DNA of 64,000 bases from Treponema sp. (GTDB lineage Bacteria; Spirochaetota; Spirochaetia; Treponematales; Treponemataceae). The position numbers were made by a program, and so were the translations under genes. The notes beneath the pieces are model-generated. The model made no database searches, had not been told where the DNA came from, and saw only the letters and a list, made by a program, of their open reading frames with translations. The DNA is taken from NCBI GenBank assembly GCA_017469785.1, contig JAFUFU010000047.1, forward strand, positions 1 to 64,000. The letters are read 5' to 3'. Shown piece after piece: positions 23,414 through 32,943 of this stretch; positions within the stretch are counted from its first letter, which is position 1; each line of letters opens with the position of its first letter.

Positions 23414-25447
23414 ATGGGAAATCGAGATAAAAAATCACGCAGATTTGCTAGAAAGGCATTAGCTGTCATTGAAAAAGTAAATCAAAAATACCCTAATGGA
23501 ATGCCTGATATTTCTCAGCTGGATGAAGAGCCTCGTGCTTGGATAGAAAGAAGCCAGCAGATTTTGAGAGAGTGTTTGAAGCCACTGTGGAATTTTTTTT
23601 CAAGAAAACCATGGTGGGAAGAGCTTCGGCTGGCAAGGAATAAAACATCTCATCAAATGCATTTTTCTGATGACGAGGATTTTTCAAAAATATGTTCTAC
23701 CTTGTTCTCAAATATCAAAAAAATTGAACACGATGTTTGCTCTGTAATTCCACAGCAGAAAACAGAATCCAAGAAAAAGCGCAAGTTTGAGAATTTCGCT
23801 TCGTCCGCATTCGGTTCTGAAAATGACCGCAAGCAGCTTGTTGACGCTATGGAAGACATGATTGCGCCGGTCGAGCCGCAAGAGATGAAAATCGAATTTC
23901 CAGAGAACAAGTTTGCCAAAATCGCGGAAGACACGCTCTCAGAAATCCTTCGCCATGGAAACACTCACCCTTACGCACTTTCCCACGAGGGCGTTCGCGA
24001 GAACATTCAGACTGACATTCTGGAATGGCTCCAAAAAACTCAAAAGACCCTTGAAAAGGAAAATCCATTCTTCGATGAAGCGATTTTTATTGCCCAGCAG
24101 AAAAAACTCAGTGCGCAGGAACTTGCCCTTGATTTGTCCGCCGAGAATTCAAAGATTCAGTATCATTACAAGCGGCTTCCTTCAGTGAGCGACTCTAAAC
24201 GGGGGAGCATTGCGCCAAGCACGCTGGACTTTGATTTTTACCGAAAGGCATTTTTCGAACAGAAAAAAATCAAAACAGATAAAGACGGAAATGAAACAAT
24301 CGTTTGGGAATCTGCGGAAAAACTTGATACCTTGCACCGCAATTTTCTTTCCGACATGGAGCAAAACCTCATCGACCGCAAGAACAAGTGGGAAATGGAG
24401 AGAATTGACGCACTCAGAAAACTTTTCCTTGAAGAGCTGTACAAGAAAATCGAAAAATTCATGCGCCTTGAAAAACTACTTTTGCCTTTCATCGGAGATT
24501 TGGGACGGCTCTGGGATCTGTCAAACCGCCCATTCGAGACAAGCGGATTTGAGATTCTCGAACAGTTCGCAAAACTTTTGGAGCAGGACGAATCTTTGCA
24601 GGAACTTGCCAAGATGATTGGAAAGCAGAGCCGCACTCAGGAAATCTTTGAAAAGGAAATGCGTGACAAAGTCGTCATCAAGACCGAGTGGCACCCAAAG
24701 CCAGCCTACCGCGGAGAGATTGACGGCTTGCGCTATTCCAACGACATTGCTTCCGTGCTTCCAGGCGAACTTGCTATGATGAAAAACCCGGCGGCAAAGA
24801 AACTTTTCCAGCTCAAATTCGCGCAGAAGCAGCTGCTTTCCTTTGCCTATCAGAACGACAAAGCTGAGGACAAAGAAGATCATGAGAGCGAAGAAGTTGA
24901 GGTGGCAAAGAAAGATCAGAAAGGCCCCGTCATCATCTGCGTGGACACATCAGGCTCAATGCAAGGTACGCCGGAAAACATCGCAAAGACCGTGACATTC
25001 GCCCTTTCAAAAATCGCCATGGAGGAAGAACGCAAGTGCTATCTGATTTCGTTTTCCACAGGAATTGAAACGCTGGATATGTCGGACTTCAAATCGGGCG
25101 ACGCGCTTACAAGAATCGTTCAGTTTCTCCGCATGAGCTTCAACGGCGGAACGGACGCAAGCCCGGCTCTTCGTCACGCTGTCCAGATGCTGCAGAAAGA
25201 CGGCTACAAAAACGCCGATGTGCTGCTGATTTCGGACTTCGTGATGGGAAGCCTTCCTGAGACACTTGTAAAATCAATCGAAGAAGAGAAGAAAAAGAAC
25301 ACTGACTTTTACAGCCTTGTCATCGGTTCAAGCGGAAACCAGGGAACAATCGCCTGCTTCAACCACAACTGGGTGTATGACACAAATGATTCCAACGCTT
25401 CCCGGCATTTGGTGGAACAACTGCAGAAAATAAAGAAACGCGGGTAA
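23414..25447 (+). CDS. viaA: ViaA-like VWA-domain protein with N-terminal HEPN-like module
   Basis: Partner of the RavA-type ATPase. The 677-residue protein ends in a VWA domain (about 505-677) with the metal site CVDTSGSMQG, FNGGTDASPALRHAVQML and VLLISDFVMG, all close to E. coli ViaA. The middle is helical, as in ViaA. It is nearly 200 residues longer than ViaA (about 480). The extra N-terminus holds a HEPN-like module with RNKTSH at residues 75-80 and a Lys-rich linker (about 112-124). The gene is directly coupled to the 23124 gene. Together the three genes form a MoxR-HEPN-VWA cassette. Confidence 0.85.
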   Translation: MGNRDKKSRRFARKALAVIEKVNQKYPNGMPDISQLDEEPRAWIERSQQILRECLKPLWNFFSRKPWWEELRLARNKTSHQMHFSDDEDFSKICSTLFSNIKKIEHDVCSVIPQQKTESKKKRKFENFASSAFGSENDRKQLVDAMEDMIAPVEPQEMKIEFPENKFAKIAEDTLSEILRHGNTHPYALSHEGVRENIQTDILEWLQKTQKTLEKENPFFDEAIFIAQQKKLSAQELALDLSAENSKIQYHYKRLPSVSDSKRGSIAPSTLDFDFYRKAFFEQKKIKTDKDGNETIVWESAEKLDTLHRNFLSDMEQNLIDRKNKWEMERIDALRKLFLEELYKKIEKFMRLEKLLLPFIGDLGRLWDLSNRPFETSGFEILEQFAKLLEQDESLQELAKMIGKQSRTQEIFEKEMRDKVVIKTEWHPKPAYRGEIDGLRYSNDIASVLPGELAMMKNPAAKKLFQLKFAQKQLLSFAYQNDKAEDKEDHESEEVEVAKKDQKGPVIICVDTSGSMQGTPENIAKTVTFALSKIAMEEERKCYLISFSTGIETLDMSDFKSGDALTRIVQFLRMSFNGGTDASPALRHAVQMLQKDGYKNADVLLISDFVMGSLPETLVKSIEEEKKKNTDFYSLVIGSSGNQGTIACFNHNWVYDTNDSNASRHLVEQLQKIKKRG

Positions 25448-25459
25448 ATTTTCTCCCTC

Positions 25460-26650
25460 TCACGGCAATTCCACTGCCATCCAGTGCTTTCTGTCGGCCA
25501 TGTTTGCCCTTAAAATTCCAAGGGTAATTCCCTTGTCTATGGTCTCGCCTACGAGATATTCCTTTCCTGCAAGACCGTCATCAACTTTGATAGTCTGCCC
25601 CTGCTTGTCGGGGAAATAGACTCCCAGAAGGGCGTGGCTGTACTGGGCTGAGATGAACATGCAGCTGTCGATTGAGCAGTTTTTCAGGATGCACATGAGC
25701 AGGAGGGAGCGGCCGTCACAGTCGCTGGAGCCGCCTTCGAGAATGGCGGGGATGCTTTCGATGTCCGCCTTGTCGTAGCTGGAAGATTTTCGCTCGTAAT
25801 TGAAATCCTGCGCCCAGTTCAAGAGAATCTGGGCAAGGGCTGCGTCAGGATTTTTGGCGTCCTTTTTCTCACAATCCTCTTTTAAGGCCGTGTAAATGTC
25901 GAAGGAGACTTTTTTGACTCTTTCCATTGAGTCACGGGCTAAAAGGCGGTAAAAGCGGATCCATGCGTCGAACATTTCGGGCAGATTGTTTGCGGCATAG
26001 AAAGAAAAGACAGCAAATTCCCGGTCGATAACGAATTGGCTTGCCTCCGCGTCAACGGAGTCAATTTGAGTCGGGATTTTTTTGGAGTCAATCGTAAGGG
26101 AAATCTGTTTGGGGCTTTTTCGCGGATAAAATGCCGAAGTAATCAAGCCCGGCTCACGGAAAGAGCCTGTGTCAATCAAAACTGAGTCCAAAAGGGAAAT
26201 CAAGACCTGAGCCAAATCGTCGTAGACAGTTTTGGGCGCGTAAGAAAGAATCGTAAGATAGCCTTTCTTTTGGGGAAGAGGAATGCAAGCCGCCCAGCCC
26301 TGAGCCGCTCCGTCCGGGAGCAAGACCGGGCTTTCAAAAGAAGCGATAGTGCATTTCTGCCGTCGCCAGACAGCCTCGGAATAGTCGGAAGATGCCTTTA
26401 CCCTCGAAAGGGTGTCCTTGATTGCATCCATTGAGGAAGAAAATTTTGAATTTTCCCAAACCTTAATCAGCGCGTGGGCATCAAGATACTTGTTTTTAAA
26501 AATAACGGTGGTTTCGTCCTGCTCCATGTCTTCGATTTGATAGCCTTCAGGAAAATCGATGGAGTAATTAAACTTCTCAGAAGTGATGATTTCAGAAAAA
26601 GCCGAAAGTGAAAGAAAAAATCCACAGATTAAAAAGAAAATTTTTCGCAT
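25460..26650 (-). CDS. Exported transglutaminase-like protein
   Basis: A 396-residue protein with a signal peptide (MRKIFFLICGFFLSLSAFS). The C-terminal third has the layout of a transglutaminase-like cysteine-protease fold: GGSSDCDGRSLLLMCIL (Cys), SAQYSHALLGVYFP (His) and VDDGLAGKEYLVGETI (Asp). The N-terminal part is a beta-rich domain of unknown type. The substrate is unknown. I start at ATG 26650. TATAAT ends six bases before it and no Shine-Dalgarno is present, so the mRNA is probably leaderless. It converges on the viaA-like gene 12 bases away. Confidence 0.75.
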   Translation of the reverse strand: MRKIFFLICGFFLSLSAFSEIITSEKFNYSIDFPEGYQIEDMEQDETTVIFKNKYLDAHALIKVWENSKFSSSMDAIKDTLSRVKASSDYSEAVWRRQKCTIASFESPVLLPDGAAQGWAACIPLPQKKGYLTILSYAPKTVYDDLAQVLISLLDSVLIDTGSFREPGLITSAFYPRKSPKQISLTIDSKKIPTQIDSVDAEASQFVIDREFAVFSFYAANNLPEMFDAWIRFYRLLARDSMERVKKVSFDIYTALKEDCEKKDAKNPDAALAQILLNWAQDFNYERKSSSYDKADIESIPAILEGGSSDCDGRSLLLMCILKNCSIDSCMFISAQYSHALLGVYFPDKQGQTIKVDDGLAGKEYLVGETIDKGITLGILRANMADRKHWMAVELP

Positions 26651-26656
26651 ACAAGA

Positions 26657-26662
26657 ATTATA
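26657..26662 (-). promoter_or_regulatory. TATAAT box six bases before the 26650 start codon
   Basis: TATAAT (26662-26657), then TCTTGT, then ATG. The spacing implies a leaderless transcript. Confidence 0.6.
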
Positions 26663-26761
26663 AATTAGGAATGAGCAATTATCAATTATCAATTTTAATT
26701 TCTCATTTCTCATTCCTTATTGCCGATTGCTCATTAAAACTCTTTCCGCTACTATTATCCT

Positions 26762-27469
26762 ATGCGTGAGATTCCTGTTCTTTTTGAAGACGATGAGATT
26801 TTTGTGATAAACAAGCCTGCGGGAGTGGCCGTGCAGGGGGGCGAGGGGATTGCCCATCCGCTGGACGAAGAGTTTTCAAGGCAGGTGGGCTTTAAAGTTC
26901 ATCTCGTTCACCGTCTGGACAAAGAAACTTGCGGTCTTATGGTCATAGCGAAAAATTCCAAAGCCGCCTCAAAATGGATTGACCTTATCGCCTCAAAGCA
27001 AGTCCAGAAAGAATACACTGCAATCTGCTTCAACGAGCCCCTTATAAATGGAAAGAAAGTAAAATCCGGCACGATTTCAGGCTCCGTGGTCAGAAAAAAC
27101 GGCAAGAATGAGCGGGAGCAAAGCGCTGTCACTAATTTTACCGTGGAAGAAGTTTTTACAAGGGAAGTCCCGGCCTTTTCAGAAAATCCCGAAGAAATTG
27201 CCTCTAAGCTCATTCCCCTCACATTCTCAAAAATCCACCTCAAGCTGGGAACCGGACGGATGCACCAAATCCGAATCCATCTGGCGAGCGTGGCTTCTCC
27301 CATCTGCGGCGACGACAAGCACGGAAATTTCAAGCTGAACAAAATCGCAAAAAAAACGCTGAAAATCAAAAATCTTCTATTATGTTCTTCAAAACTCACG
27401 ATTCCCACCGGAGACGGAAAAAGCCAGACATTCCAAATCGAATTGCCCGATTACTTTTTATGTAAATAA
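26762..27469 (+). CDS. RluA-family pseudouridine synthase
   Basis: Converts uridine to pseudouridine in rRNA or tRNA. The catalytic motif VHRLDKETCGLMVIAKN (catalytic Asp) is intact, as are INKPAGVAVQGG and the RMHQIRIHLASVASPICGD motif. At 235 residues it has the catalytic domain only and lacks the N-terminal S4 RNA-binding domain of RluC/RluD, so the target cannot be named. TACTAT ends six bases before the ATG without a Shine-Dalgarno, again suggesting a leaderless mRNA. Confidence 0.88.
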   Translation: MREIPVLFEDDEIFVINKPAGVAVQGGEGIAHPLDEEFSRQVGFKVHLVHRLDKETCGLMVIAKNSKAASKWIDLIASKQVQKEYTAICFNEPLINGKKVKSGTISGSVVRKNGKNEREQSAVTNFTVEEVFTREVPAFSENPEEIASKLIPLTFSKIHLKLGTGRMHQIRIHLASVASPICGDDKHGNFKLNKIAKKTLKIKNLLLCSSKLTIPTGDGKSQTFQIELPDYFLCK

Positions 27470-27507
27470 AATTCGCCACATGGATGTGGCGTAAGTGCTC
27501 GTGTACT

Positions 27508-27529
27508 CGACTTTTTCTCGAAAAAGTCG
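27508..27529. repeat. Perfect hairpin downstream of the pseudouridine synthase gene
   Basis: cgacttttt-ctcg-aaaaagtcg. It lies just upstream of a sigma28-type promoter, like the hairpins at 4032 and 53729. Confidence 0.5.
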
Positions 27530-27547
27530 TTACGACATGGATGTCGC

Positions 27548-27574
27548 TAAACTTTTTTTCTCAGATTCCGATAT
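27548..27574 (+). promoter_or_regulatory. Sigma28-type promoter for the 27614-28147 gene pair
   Basis: TAAA (27548-27551), 15 bases, TCCGATAT (27567-27574). It fits the flgD and flgB promoters and would link two envelope proteins to the motility regulon. Confidence 0.65.
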
Positions 27575-27613
27575 TCATAAAGACAGTGAAAAATCTTCGC
27601 TGTCGGGGTGTTT

Positions 27614-28129
27614 ATGAAAAGGTGGGAAAAATCAATTCTTTTTGTTCTGTTCGCTTTGCTCTCTTCCGGGGCTTTTGCGCGCTCTCTTTCGATTCAGATT
27701 ATCCAGAATAATCCTGGACAGGAAAAAGTTTGGGCGACTTCTTATCTTTTCGAACAGAATCTCACGGACTATTTTTTTGACGCGGGCGATATCGTTTCCA
27801 GCTCTCCTGTGTGGATTTCTGATACCGATGAAAAAAACCGCGGCGCCCTCAAGGCTTCACTGCAGGAAAATTATGACGGCGGAATGGAAGTGCTTGTCCG
27901 CGTTGAGCTTTTTTACAACACCAGTGATTCCTCAAATCCGGAGGGACTTTTGCTTGAGAATATCAAAAAAGTTCAGTGGAAGGCTTACTCAGTTGCCAGC
28001 GGCGACCAGATTTTTGAGGGAAGCGCGGTTCCGGAAAAACCTGACGCTAAAACGAACAACGAGATGGGCTTGAGTCAGTTTGCTGGTTTTGTAGCCTATG
28101 AAATCAACACTCAGATGAGATATAAATAA
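27614..28129 (+). CDS. Small exported protein, unknown
   Basis: A 171-residue protein with a basic start, a signal peptide (about residues 6-22) and a mature domain of alternating short strands (IQIIQNNPGQEKVWATSYLF and VLVRVELFYNT). It looks like a periplasmic or outer-membrane-associated protein. No family recognised. GGGGTG precedes ATG 27614. It is 17 bases upstream of the SPOR-domain gene and shares a sigma28-type promoter with it. Role unknown; a link to motility or cell-envelope growth is inferred from the promoter. Confidence 0.75.
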   Translation: MKRWEKSILFVLFALLSSGAFARSLSIQIIQNNPGQEKVWATSYLFEQNLTDYFFDAGDIVSSSPVWISDTDEKNRGALKASLQENYDGGMEVLVRVELFYNTSDSSNPEGLLLENIKKVQWKAYSVASGDQIFEGSAVPEKPDAKTNNEMGLSQFAGFVAYEINTQMRYK

Positions 28130-28146
28130 GGAAAAGAGGGGAAAAA

Positions 28147-29664
28147 ATGAAAAAAATAACGCTATTTATTCTTACGATTTTTACGGTTGCCACGCTTTTT
28201 GCCGCTGCCCGTCCTTCTCTTGATGGTCGTGCTGTTGTTGCTGACAGCGGAACAATGCCCCGGGGACTTTTTGCTCGAACTGTTGGCTATCTTCCTGGTG
28301 ACAGCGTGACTGTGACGAATCCGGCCACAGGAAGCACAATCGATGTCCTTATTCTTGGCGCGATTGACCCCAGCGAGGGCGTTGCGATTCTTCTTTCACC
28401 GGAAGCTGCCGAAGGATTGCGGATTAAGCCGGACTCAAACGTTCAGGTAAAGCTGACAAAACGCTCAGGCAGCCTTGACGAGAATGCCAACGGCTCAGCG
28501 GTTTTGAGCGAGGGGGAGAGTGAAAGCCCTGCCATCGCCGAAGACAGCACTGGTTCATCTGAAAGCAATCTGGAAAACACGGAAACAGCTGCCCGCTTTG
28601 AAGAGAAAGCCCCGGAGCCTGTTGTGTCAAATGTAAAGCCTAGCCCTGTATCTCCTCTTCCCGAAATTACCGAGACAGAAGAAATCGCAGCGGAGGAAGT
28701 TGAAGAGATTCCTGTCATTGCGGAAAAGCCCGCCGTTGAAAAAGCTGTAGAAAATGCGCCGGAAGTTCCTGCTGAAGAAAATGTCATCGCCAATATTCCT
28801 GAGGAAGAGGAAGCCTCTCCTCTTGAAGTCGCCGTGGAGGAGCCCGTTTATGCGCAGGCTGACGAGAGCCTTCCTGAGGAAGCAAATCCTGAAACTGTTT
28901 ATGAAATCCTTCCGCCCCTTCCCAATGGAGAGCGCACTTATGGCAAGCAGAAAGTAGTTGTTATTGAAGGAAGTGAACCTGATTATATTGAAGAGGCTGT
29001 GAGCCTTGAAGCAGAAAGCGAAGAGCTTGTTGAGAAGGACATTGAATCTGAAGAGGGAGCAGAGATTCTTGAGGAATTCGTTGAAAGGGAAGAGCTTGCT
29101 GAAAACAGCGATGAAGAAAATGTCAGCGAAGAACTTGCCTGTGAAGAGCTTCCTGCCGGAATTGAGGAAGAGCCTGCTGTTGTAGCGGAAGAGGAGCCTG
29201 TTGCGGAGAATGTGCCCGTCATTGCCGAAGTTCCTGCCGACGCTTATCAGCCGATTGTGCTTGTTCCTGCTGAACCCAATCCGCCGGTTGCTGAAGAGGT
29301 GGCAGAGCCGACTGTGGAGATTGCTCCTGTCATCGCGAAAAGCGAGGTTGCTCCTGCCCCCATCGTTGAAGAAAAAGCGAAAATGCCTGTTTCAAACGAC
29401 TGGACAAACTATGTCGTTCCGTCACTCAATAACTTGCGAAGCGGAAGCTACTACGTTCAGGTTGCCTCTCTCGGCAACAAGGACAATATCAAGAATTTCG
29501 TTGACAAATATTCGACAAAGTATCCTGTTGTCCTTGTCCAGACTTCGTCAAAGAACGCCTATCAGGTTATGGTAGGCCCGCTCAACATTGACGAGTATGG
29601 TGCGGTCGGAGAGAAATTCAAGGACTATGGCTTCAAAGACTCTTTTGTCAGGAAGATTAAATAA
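28147..29664 (+). CDS. Exported SPOR-domain protein with acidic repeat region
   Basis: A 505-residue protein: signal peptide (to about residue 20), an N-terminal domain resembling the RlpA double-psi barrel (GLFARTVGYLPGDSVTVTNP), a very long Glu/Val/Ala/Pro-rich low-complexity stretch (about 115-415), and a C-terminal SPOR domain (about 430-505, SGSYYVQVASLGNKDNIKNF). SPOR domains bind denuded glycan strands at division sites. The acidic stretch probably spans the periplasm. GAGGGG precedes the ATG. It is downstream of the 27614 gene, behind a sigma28-type promoter. Confidence 0.88.
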   Translation: MKKITLFILTIFTVATLFAAARPSLDGRAVVADSGTMPRGLFARTVGYLPGDSVTVTNPATGSTIDVLILGAIDPSEGVAILLSPEAAEGLRIKPDSNVQVKLTKRSGSLDENANGSAVLSEGESESPAIAEDSTGSSESNLENTETAARFEEKAPEPVVSNVKPSPVSPLPEITETEEIAAEEVEEIPVIAEKPAVEKAVENAPEVPAEENVIANIPEEEEASPLEVAVEEPVYAQADESLPEEANPETVYEILPPLPNGERTYGKQKVVVIEGSEPDYIEEAVSLEAESEELVEKDIESEEGAEILEEFVEREELAENSDEENVSEELACEELPAGIEEEPAVVAEEEPVAENVPVIAEVPADAYQPIVLVPAEPNPPVAEEVAEPTVEIAPVIAKSEVAPAPIVEEKAKMPVSNDWTNYVVPSLNNLRSGSYYVQVASLGNKDNIKNFVDKYSTKYPVVLVQTSSKNAYQVMVGPLNIDEYGAVGEKFKDYGFKDSFVRKIK

Positions 29665-29870
29665 TTTAGGGGATCTTGATTTTTTTTTCGGGGCGAAGTG
29701 TATGAGCTGCGGCTGTTCCGCGAGCACTCTCCTTGTTGTGCTCGTTTCTGCTCGCTCTCGCTCGGGCGTCCGCTTCGCTCCCGACTGGCTTCGCCACAGC
29801 TCCATATCCGGGCCGCTTTTTCTTTTCAGAATAATTTTTTCCTGCTGTGGTAATTTTATTTCTTTTCCAC

Positions 29871-29876
29871 TATAAT
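29871..29876 (+). promoter_or_regulatory. TATAAT box seven bases before ruvA
   Basis: TATAAT (29871-29876), seven bases, ATG 29884; no Shine-Dalgarno. The 219-bp gap before it holds only a G/C-rich, inverted-repeat-like stretch (29690-29820). Confidence 0.6.
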
Positions 29877-29883
29877 CTTTTTC

Positions 29884-30525
29884 ATGTTCAACTCTCTTTC
29901 CGGAACCATTACCGGCAAATTCCCTCAAAAACTTTTTCTCGAAACCAACGGCATCGAGTGGGACATTATCGTTCCCGACACCACGCTGGACGATTTGCCA
30001 AAGCTTGGGGAAGAGGCCCGTGTTTTCACATGGCTGCAGCACACTGACTCTGCCATGAATCTTTTCGGCTTTGCCTCTGCAAAAGACCGGGATTTGTTTT
30101 TTGATTTGAACAAGGTTGACGGAGTGGGGCCAAAATCAGCCATAAAAATCATGAGCTCAATTCAGCGCGACCAGCTGATTCAGAGCCTTGAAAGCGGAGA
30201 CCTGGCCGCCCTTGAGAAAATTCCGGGGCTGGGCAAAAAAACGGCGCAGAAAATGCTTCTTGCCCTCAAGGGAAAACTCACTTTGGACGAGGATTTACCG
30301 GGTGTCAAAGTTGTGGTCAACCGTGGCGGAGAATACGCTGATGTGGTCTCTGCCCTGAGCAACATGGGTTACGACAAGCGGGATGTGGAAGAGTGCATCT
30401 CAAAGCTGGTTGATGAACTGAACAAGGAGAAGCCGCAAAACGGAGAAGTAGCCTTCAAGGACAAAAGCCGCGACGCCAAAGAGGAAATCCTCTTCCGCCG
30501 TGCGATTGTGGCTTTGGCACAGTAA
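29884..30525 (+). CDS. ruvA: Holliday junction branch migration protein RuvA
   Basis: Holliday-junction-binding subunit of RuvAB. Domain order is normal in 213 residues: N-terminal OB fold (MFNSLSGTITGKFPQKLFLE), two helix-hairpin-helix motifs (FFDLNKVDGVGPKSAIKIMS, LEKIPGLGKKTAQKMLLALK), and the C-terminal RuvB-binding domain (VSALSNMGYDKRDVEECISK). ruvB follows after a 120-bp gap filled by a palindromic repeat. The mRNA appears leaderless. Confidence 0.97.
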   Translation: MFNSLSGTITGKFPQKLFLETNGIEWDIIVPDTTLDDLPKLGEEARVFTWLQHTDSAMNLFGFASAKDRDLFFDLNKVDGVGPKSAIKIMSSIQRDQLIQSLESGDLAALEKIPGLGKKTAQKMLLALKGKLTLDEDLPGVKVVVNRGGEYADVVSALSNMGYDKRDVEECISKLVDELNKEKPQNGEVAFKDKSRDAKEEILFRRAIVALAQ

Positions 30526-30531
30526 AAATAA

Positions 30532-30631
30532 ATTCCTCACAGAGCTAAGGAGTACACAGAGAGTGTTATGACTTAAGGAAAATAAACTTCTAAAAACACT
30601 CTGTGCCCTCTGTGCTCTCCGTGAGGAATTT
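30532..30631. repeat. CTCTGTG palindromic repeat, copy C
   Basis: The left arm starts attcctcacagagct and the right arm ends gctctccgtgaggaattt. It fills the gap between ruvA and ruvB. Confidence 0.85.
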
Positions 30632-30645
30632 AAAAAAAGATTTTT

Positions 30646-31776
30646 ATGAAAAAAGATTTTGATTCTGACATAAACGAATTTTCTCAAATCGCGGAGCAGG
30701 CGGCGGGGAGCTTGAACATTGTCCGGGCGAGTGATATTCAAAGGGCAGGAAATGCCAATATTGTCCGCGCTGAGCTTCCTTCTGACGACGACAATGGCGA
30801 CGGCTCCCTTCGTCCGAAAATGCTGGACGAGTTTTTGGGGCAGAAAGAAATAAAAGAAAATCTTTCGGTTTTCATTCAGGCCGCCCGGGAGCGCCGGGAG
30901 CCGCTGGATCATCTCTTTTTAATCGGGCCTCCGGGCTTGGGAAAGACAACCCTTGCAGAAATCACCGCCCACGAGCTGGGAGCGGATTTTAAAGTCACTT
31001 CTGCCCCTGCCTTGGACAAGCCCAAGGATCTGGCGGGCATTCTCTCAACAATTTCTCCGGGAACGGTTTTCTTCATCGACGAGATTCACCGCCTCAAGCC
31101 CGCCATCGAGGAGATGCTTTACATCGCCATGGAAGACTTTGAGCTTGACTGGGTTATAGGTCAGGGAGCGGCGGCCCGCACCGTGCGCATCCCGATTCCG
31201 AAATTCACTCTGGTTGGGGCAACGACAAAGGCCGGCATGGTCTCAAAGCCACTCCAGACACGATTCGGCATTATCCAGCGATTTAATTTTTACACTCAGG
31301 AAGAGCTTGCTTCCATTATAAAGCGCAGCGCGGCTATCCTTAACACAAAAATCGATGACGATGCCGCCCTCTTGATGGCACGAAGCAGCCGTGGAACTCC
31401 CCGCGTGGCGAACCGTGTTCTCCGCCGCATGAGGGATTTCGCTCAGTTCTACGGTGACGGAAGAATCACCCTTAAAATAACTCAGGACGGCCTTAAAAAA
31501 CTCCAGATTGACTCCCTGGGCCTTGAGCATTACGACCGGGAAATCCTTCTTTCGATTATCAGGAATTTCGGCGGCGGGCCTGTGGGCGCGGAAACCCTGG
31601 CCATCTCCATCGGCGAGGCTCAGGATACCCTTGAAGACTACTACGAGCCTTACCTGATTCAGTGCGGCCTTATTCAGCGCACACCCCGGGGCAGAATCGT
31701 CACTGCTAAGGCCTACGAGCATCTGGGGCTTGAATATAAAGCGAAGGCAAACAGTCAGCCCAACTTATTTGAATAA
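30646..31776 (+). CDS. ruvB: Holliday junction branch migration helicase RuvB
   Basis: Hexameric AAA+ motor of RuvAB. Walker A is GPPGLGKTT, Walker B region [10 protein letters not shown], sensor [10 protein letters not shown], and the C-terminal winged helix [16 protein letters not shown] is present. At 376 residues it is slightly long because of an N-terminal extension (about 45 residues: [19 protein letters not shown] and on) before the usual [12 protein letters not shown]. Its ATG follows an A/T-rich stretch right after repeat copy C, with AAAAAAGA in place of a strong Shine-Dalgarno. Confidence 0.97.
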   Translation: MKKDFDSDINEFSQIAEQAAGSLNIVRASDIQRAGNANIVRAELPSDDDNGDGSLRPKMLDEFLGQKEIKENLSVFIQAARERREPLDHLFLIGPPGLGKTTLAEITAHELGADFKVTSAPALDKPKDLAGILSTISPGTVFFIDEIHRLKPAIEEMLYIAMEDFELDWVIGQGAAARTVRIPIPKFTLVGATTKAGMVSKPLQTRFGIIQRFNFYTQEELASIIKRSAAILNTKIDDDAALLMARSSRGTPRVANRVLRRMRDFAQFYGDGRITLKITQDGLKKLQIDSLGLEHYDREILLSIIRNFGGGPVGAETLAISIGEAQDTLEDYYEPYLIQCGLIQRTPRGRIVTAKAYEHLGLEYKAKANSQPNLFE

Positions 31777-31850
31777 GAAAAATTCCGCATGGAAATGACA
31801 ATCAATTTGCCACGACAGAATATTTTTAGTCTTTTGAATAGGAAATAGAA

Positions 31851-32906
31851 ATGAAACTATCTGACTTTTACTTTGACTTACCAGAAGAACTCATAGCGCA
31901 AAAGCCCAGCGGAATCCGCGGTCAGGACAGGCTTATGCTTTTAAACCGTGAGACCGGTCTACTTCAGCATCTTTCCATGGATGATTTGCCTGATTTGATT
32001 TCGCCTGACACCCTTATGGTCTTCAATAACTCAAAAGTCCGCCGCAGCCGCTGTTACGGAATCAAAATTTCTGAAATTGAAGGACAGGGGGGGCGTGAGC
32101 AGGAGTTTATGTTCCTCAATCAGATGACGCCGGAAGGAAATCTCTGGCACACCATGGTTAAAGGGGCAAAAAAAGTAAAAGCCGGGAACAAGTACCGTTT
32201 TACCGACGGCTCAATCGGAAGAATCATCGCCCATGAAAACGACGAGGGAAGCGAATTCCGCACCATTGAGTTTGATTCCCGCCTTGATGACGACTGGTTT
32301 GGCCGCAACGGTCACATTCCTCTTCCCCCCTACATCCGCCGTGAAGACGATGACACGGACTCAGAGCGCTACCAGACAGTCTACGCCAAGGAAACGGGAA
32401 GCTCTGCCTGCCCGACGGCGGGCCTTCACTTCACCGAAGAAATGTTCCGCCGCCTTGACGCAAAGGGCATTGAGCGGGTATTTGTGACCCTTCATGTGGG
32501 CTTGGGAACATTTTTGCCTGTCCGCACGGAGAATATCGAAGAGCACAAAATGCACGAGGAAGTCTACACAATTCCCTTTGATGTGGCCGAAAAAATCAAT
32601 GCGGCAAAAAAAGCAGGCCGCCCGATTCTTGCCGTGGGAACAACTTCCGTCCGCACCTTGGAATCTGCCAGCGATGAAAACGGGTTCGTAAAGGGCGGCT
32701 CAAGCGCGACCCATATCTTCATGTATCCGGGTTACAAGTTCAAGTGCGTCAACCAGATGTTCACGAATTTCCACACGCCTGAAAGCACCCTGATTATGCT
32801 GGTCTCAGCCTTTGCGGGCCGGGAGCACATCCTCAATGCCTACCAAAAAGCCGTGGAGCAGAAGTATCATTTCTTCTCTTATGGCGACTGTATGCTTATA
32901 AAGTGA
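31851..32906 (+). CDS. queA: S-adenosylmethionine:tRNA ribosyltransferase-isomerase QueA
   Basis: Penultimate step of queuosine synthesis: transfers the ribosyl moiety of SAM to 7-aminomethyl-7-deazaguanine in tRNA to give epoxyqueuosine. The 351-residue protein shows the family landmarks FDLPEELIAQKP, GHIPLPPYIRRED, YQTVYAKETGSSACPTAGLH, HVGLGTFLPV and NFHTPESTLIMLVSAFAG. A GGAAATAG lies before the ATG. It ends the ruv/que block; palindromes follow. Confidence 0.97.
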   Translation: MKLSDFYFDLPEELIAQKPSGIRGQDRLMLLNRETGLLQHLSMDDLPDLISPDTLMVFNNSKVRRSRCYGIKISEIEGQGGREQEFMFLNQMTPEGNLWHTMVKGAKKVKAGNKYRFTDGSIGRIIAHENDEGSEFRTIEFDSRLDDDWFGRNGHIPLPPYIRREDDDTDSERYQTVYAKETGSSACPTAGLHFTEEMFRRLDAKGIERVFVTLHVGLGTFLPVRTENIEEHKMHEEVYTIPFDVAEKINAAKKAGRPILAVGTTSVRTLESASDENGFVKGGSSATHIFMYPGYKFKCVNQMFTNFHTPESTLIMLVSAFAGREHILNAYQKAVEQKYHFFSYGDCMLIK

Positions 32907-32943
32907 AAAAAAGAATGAGGAGTGACTAGTAAAAATAATGGGA

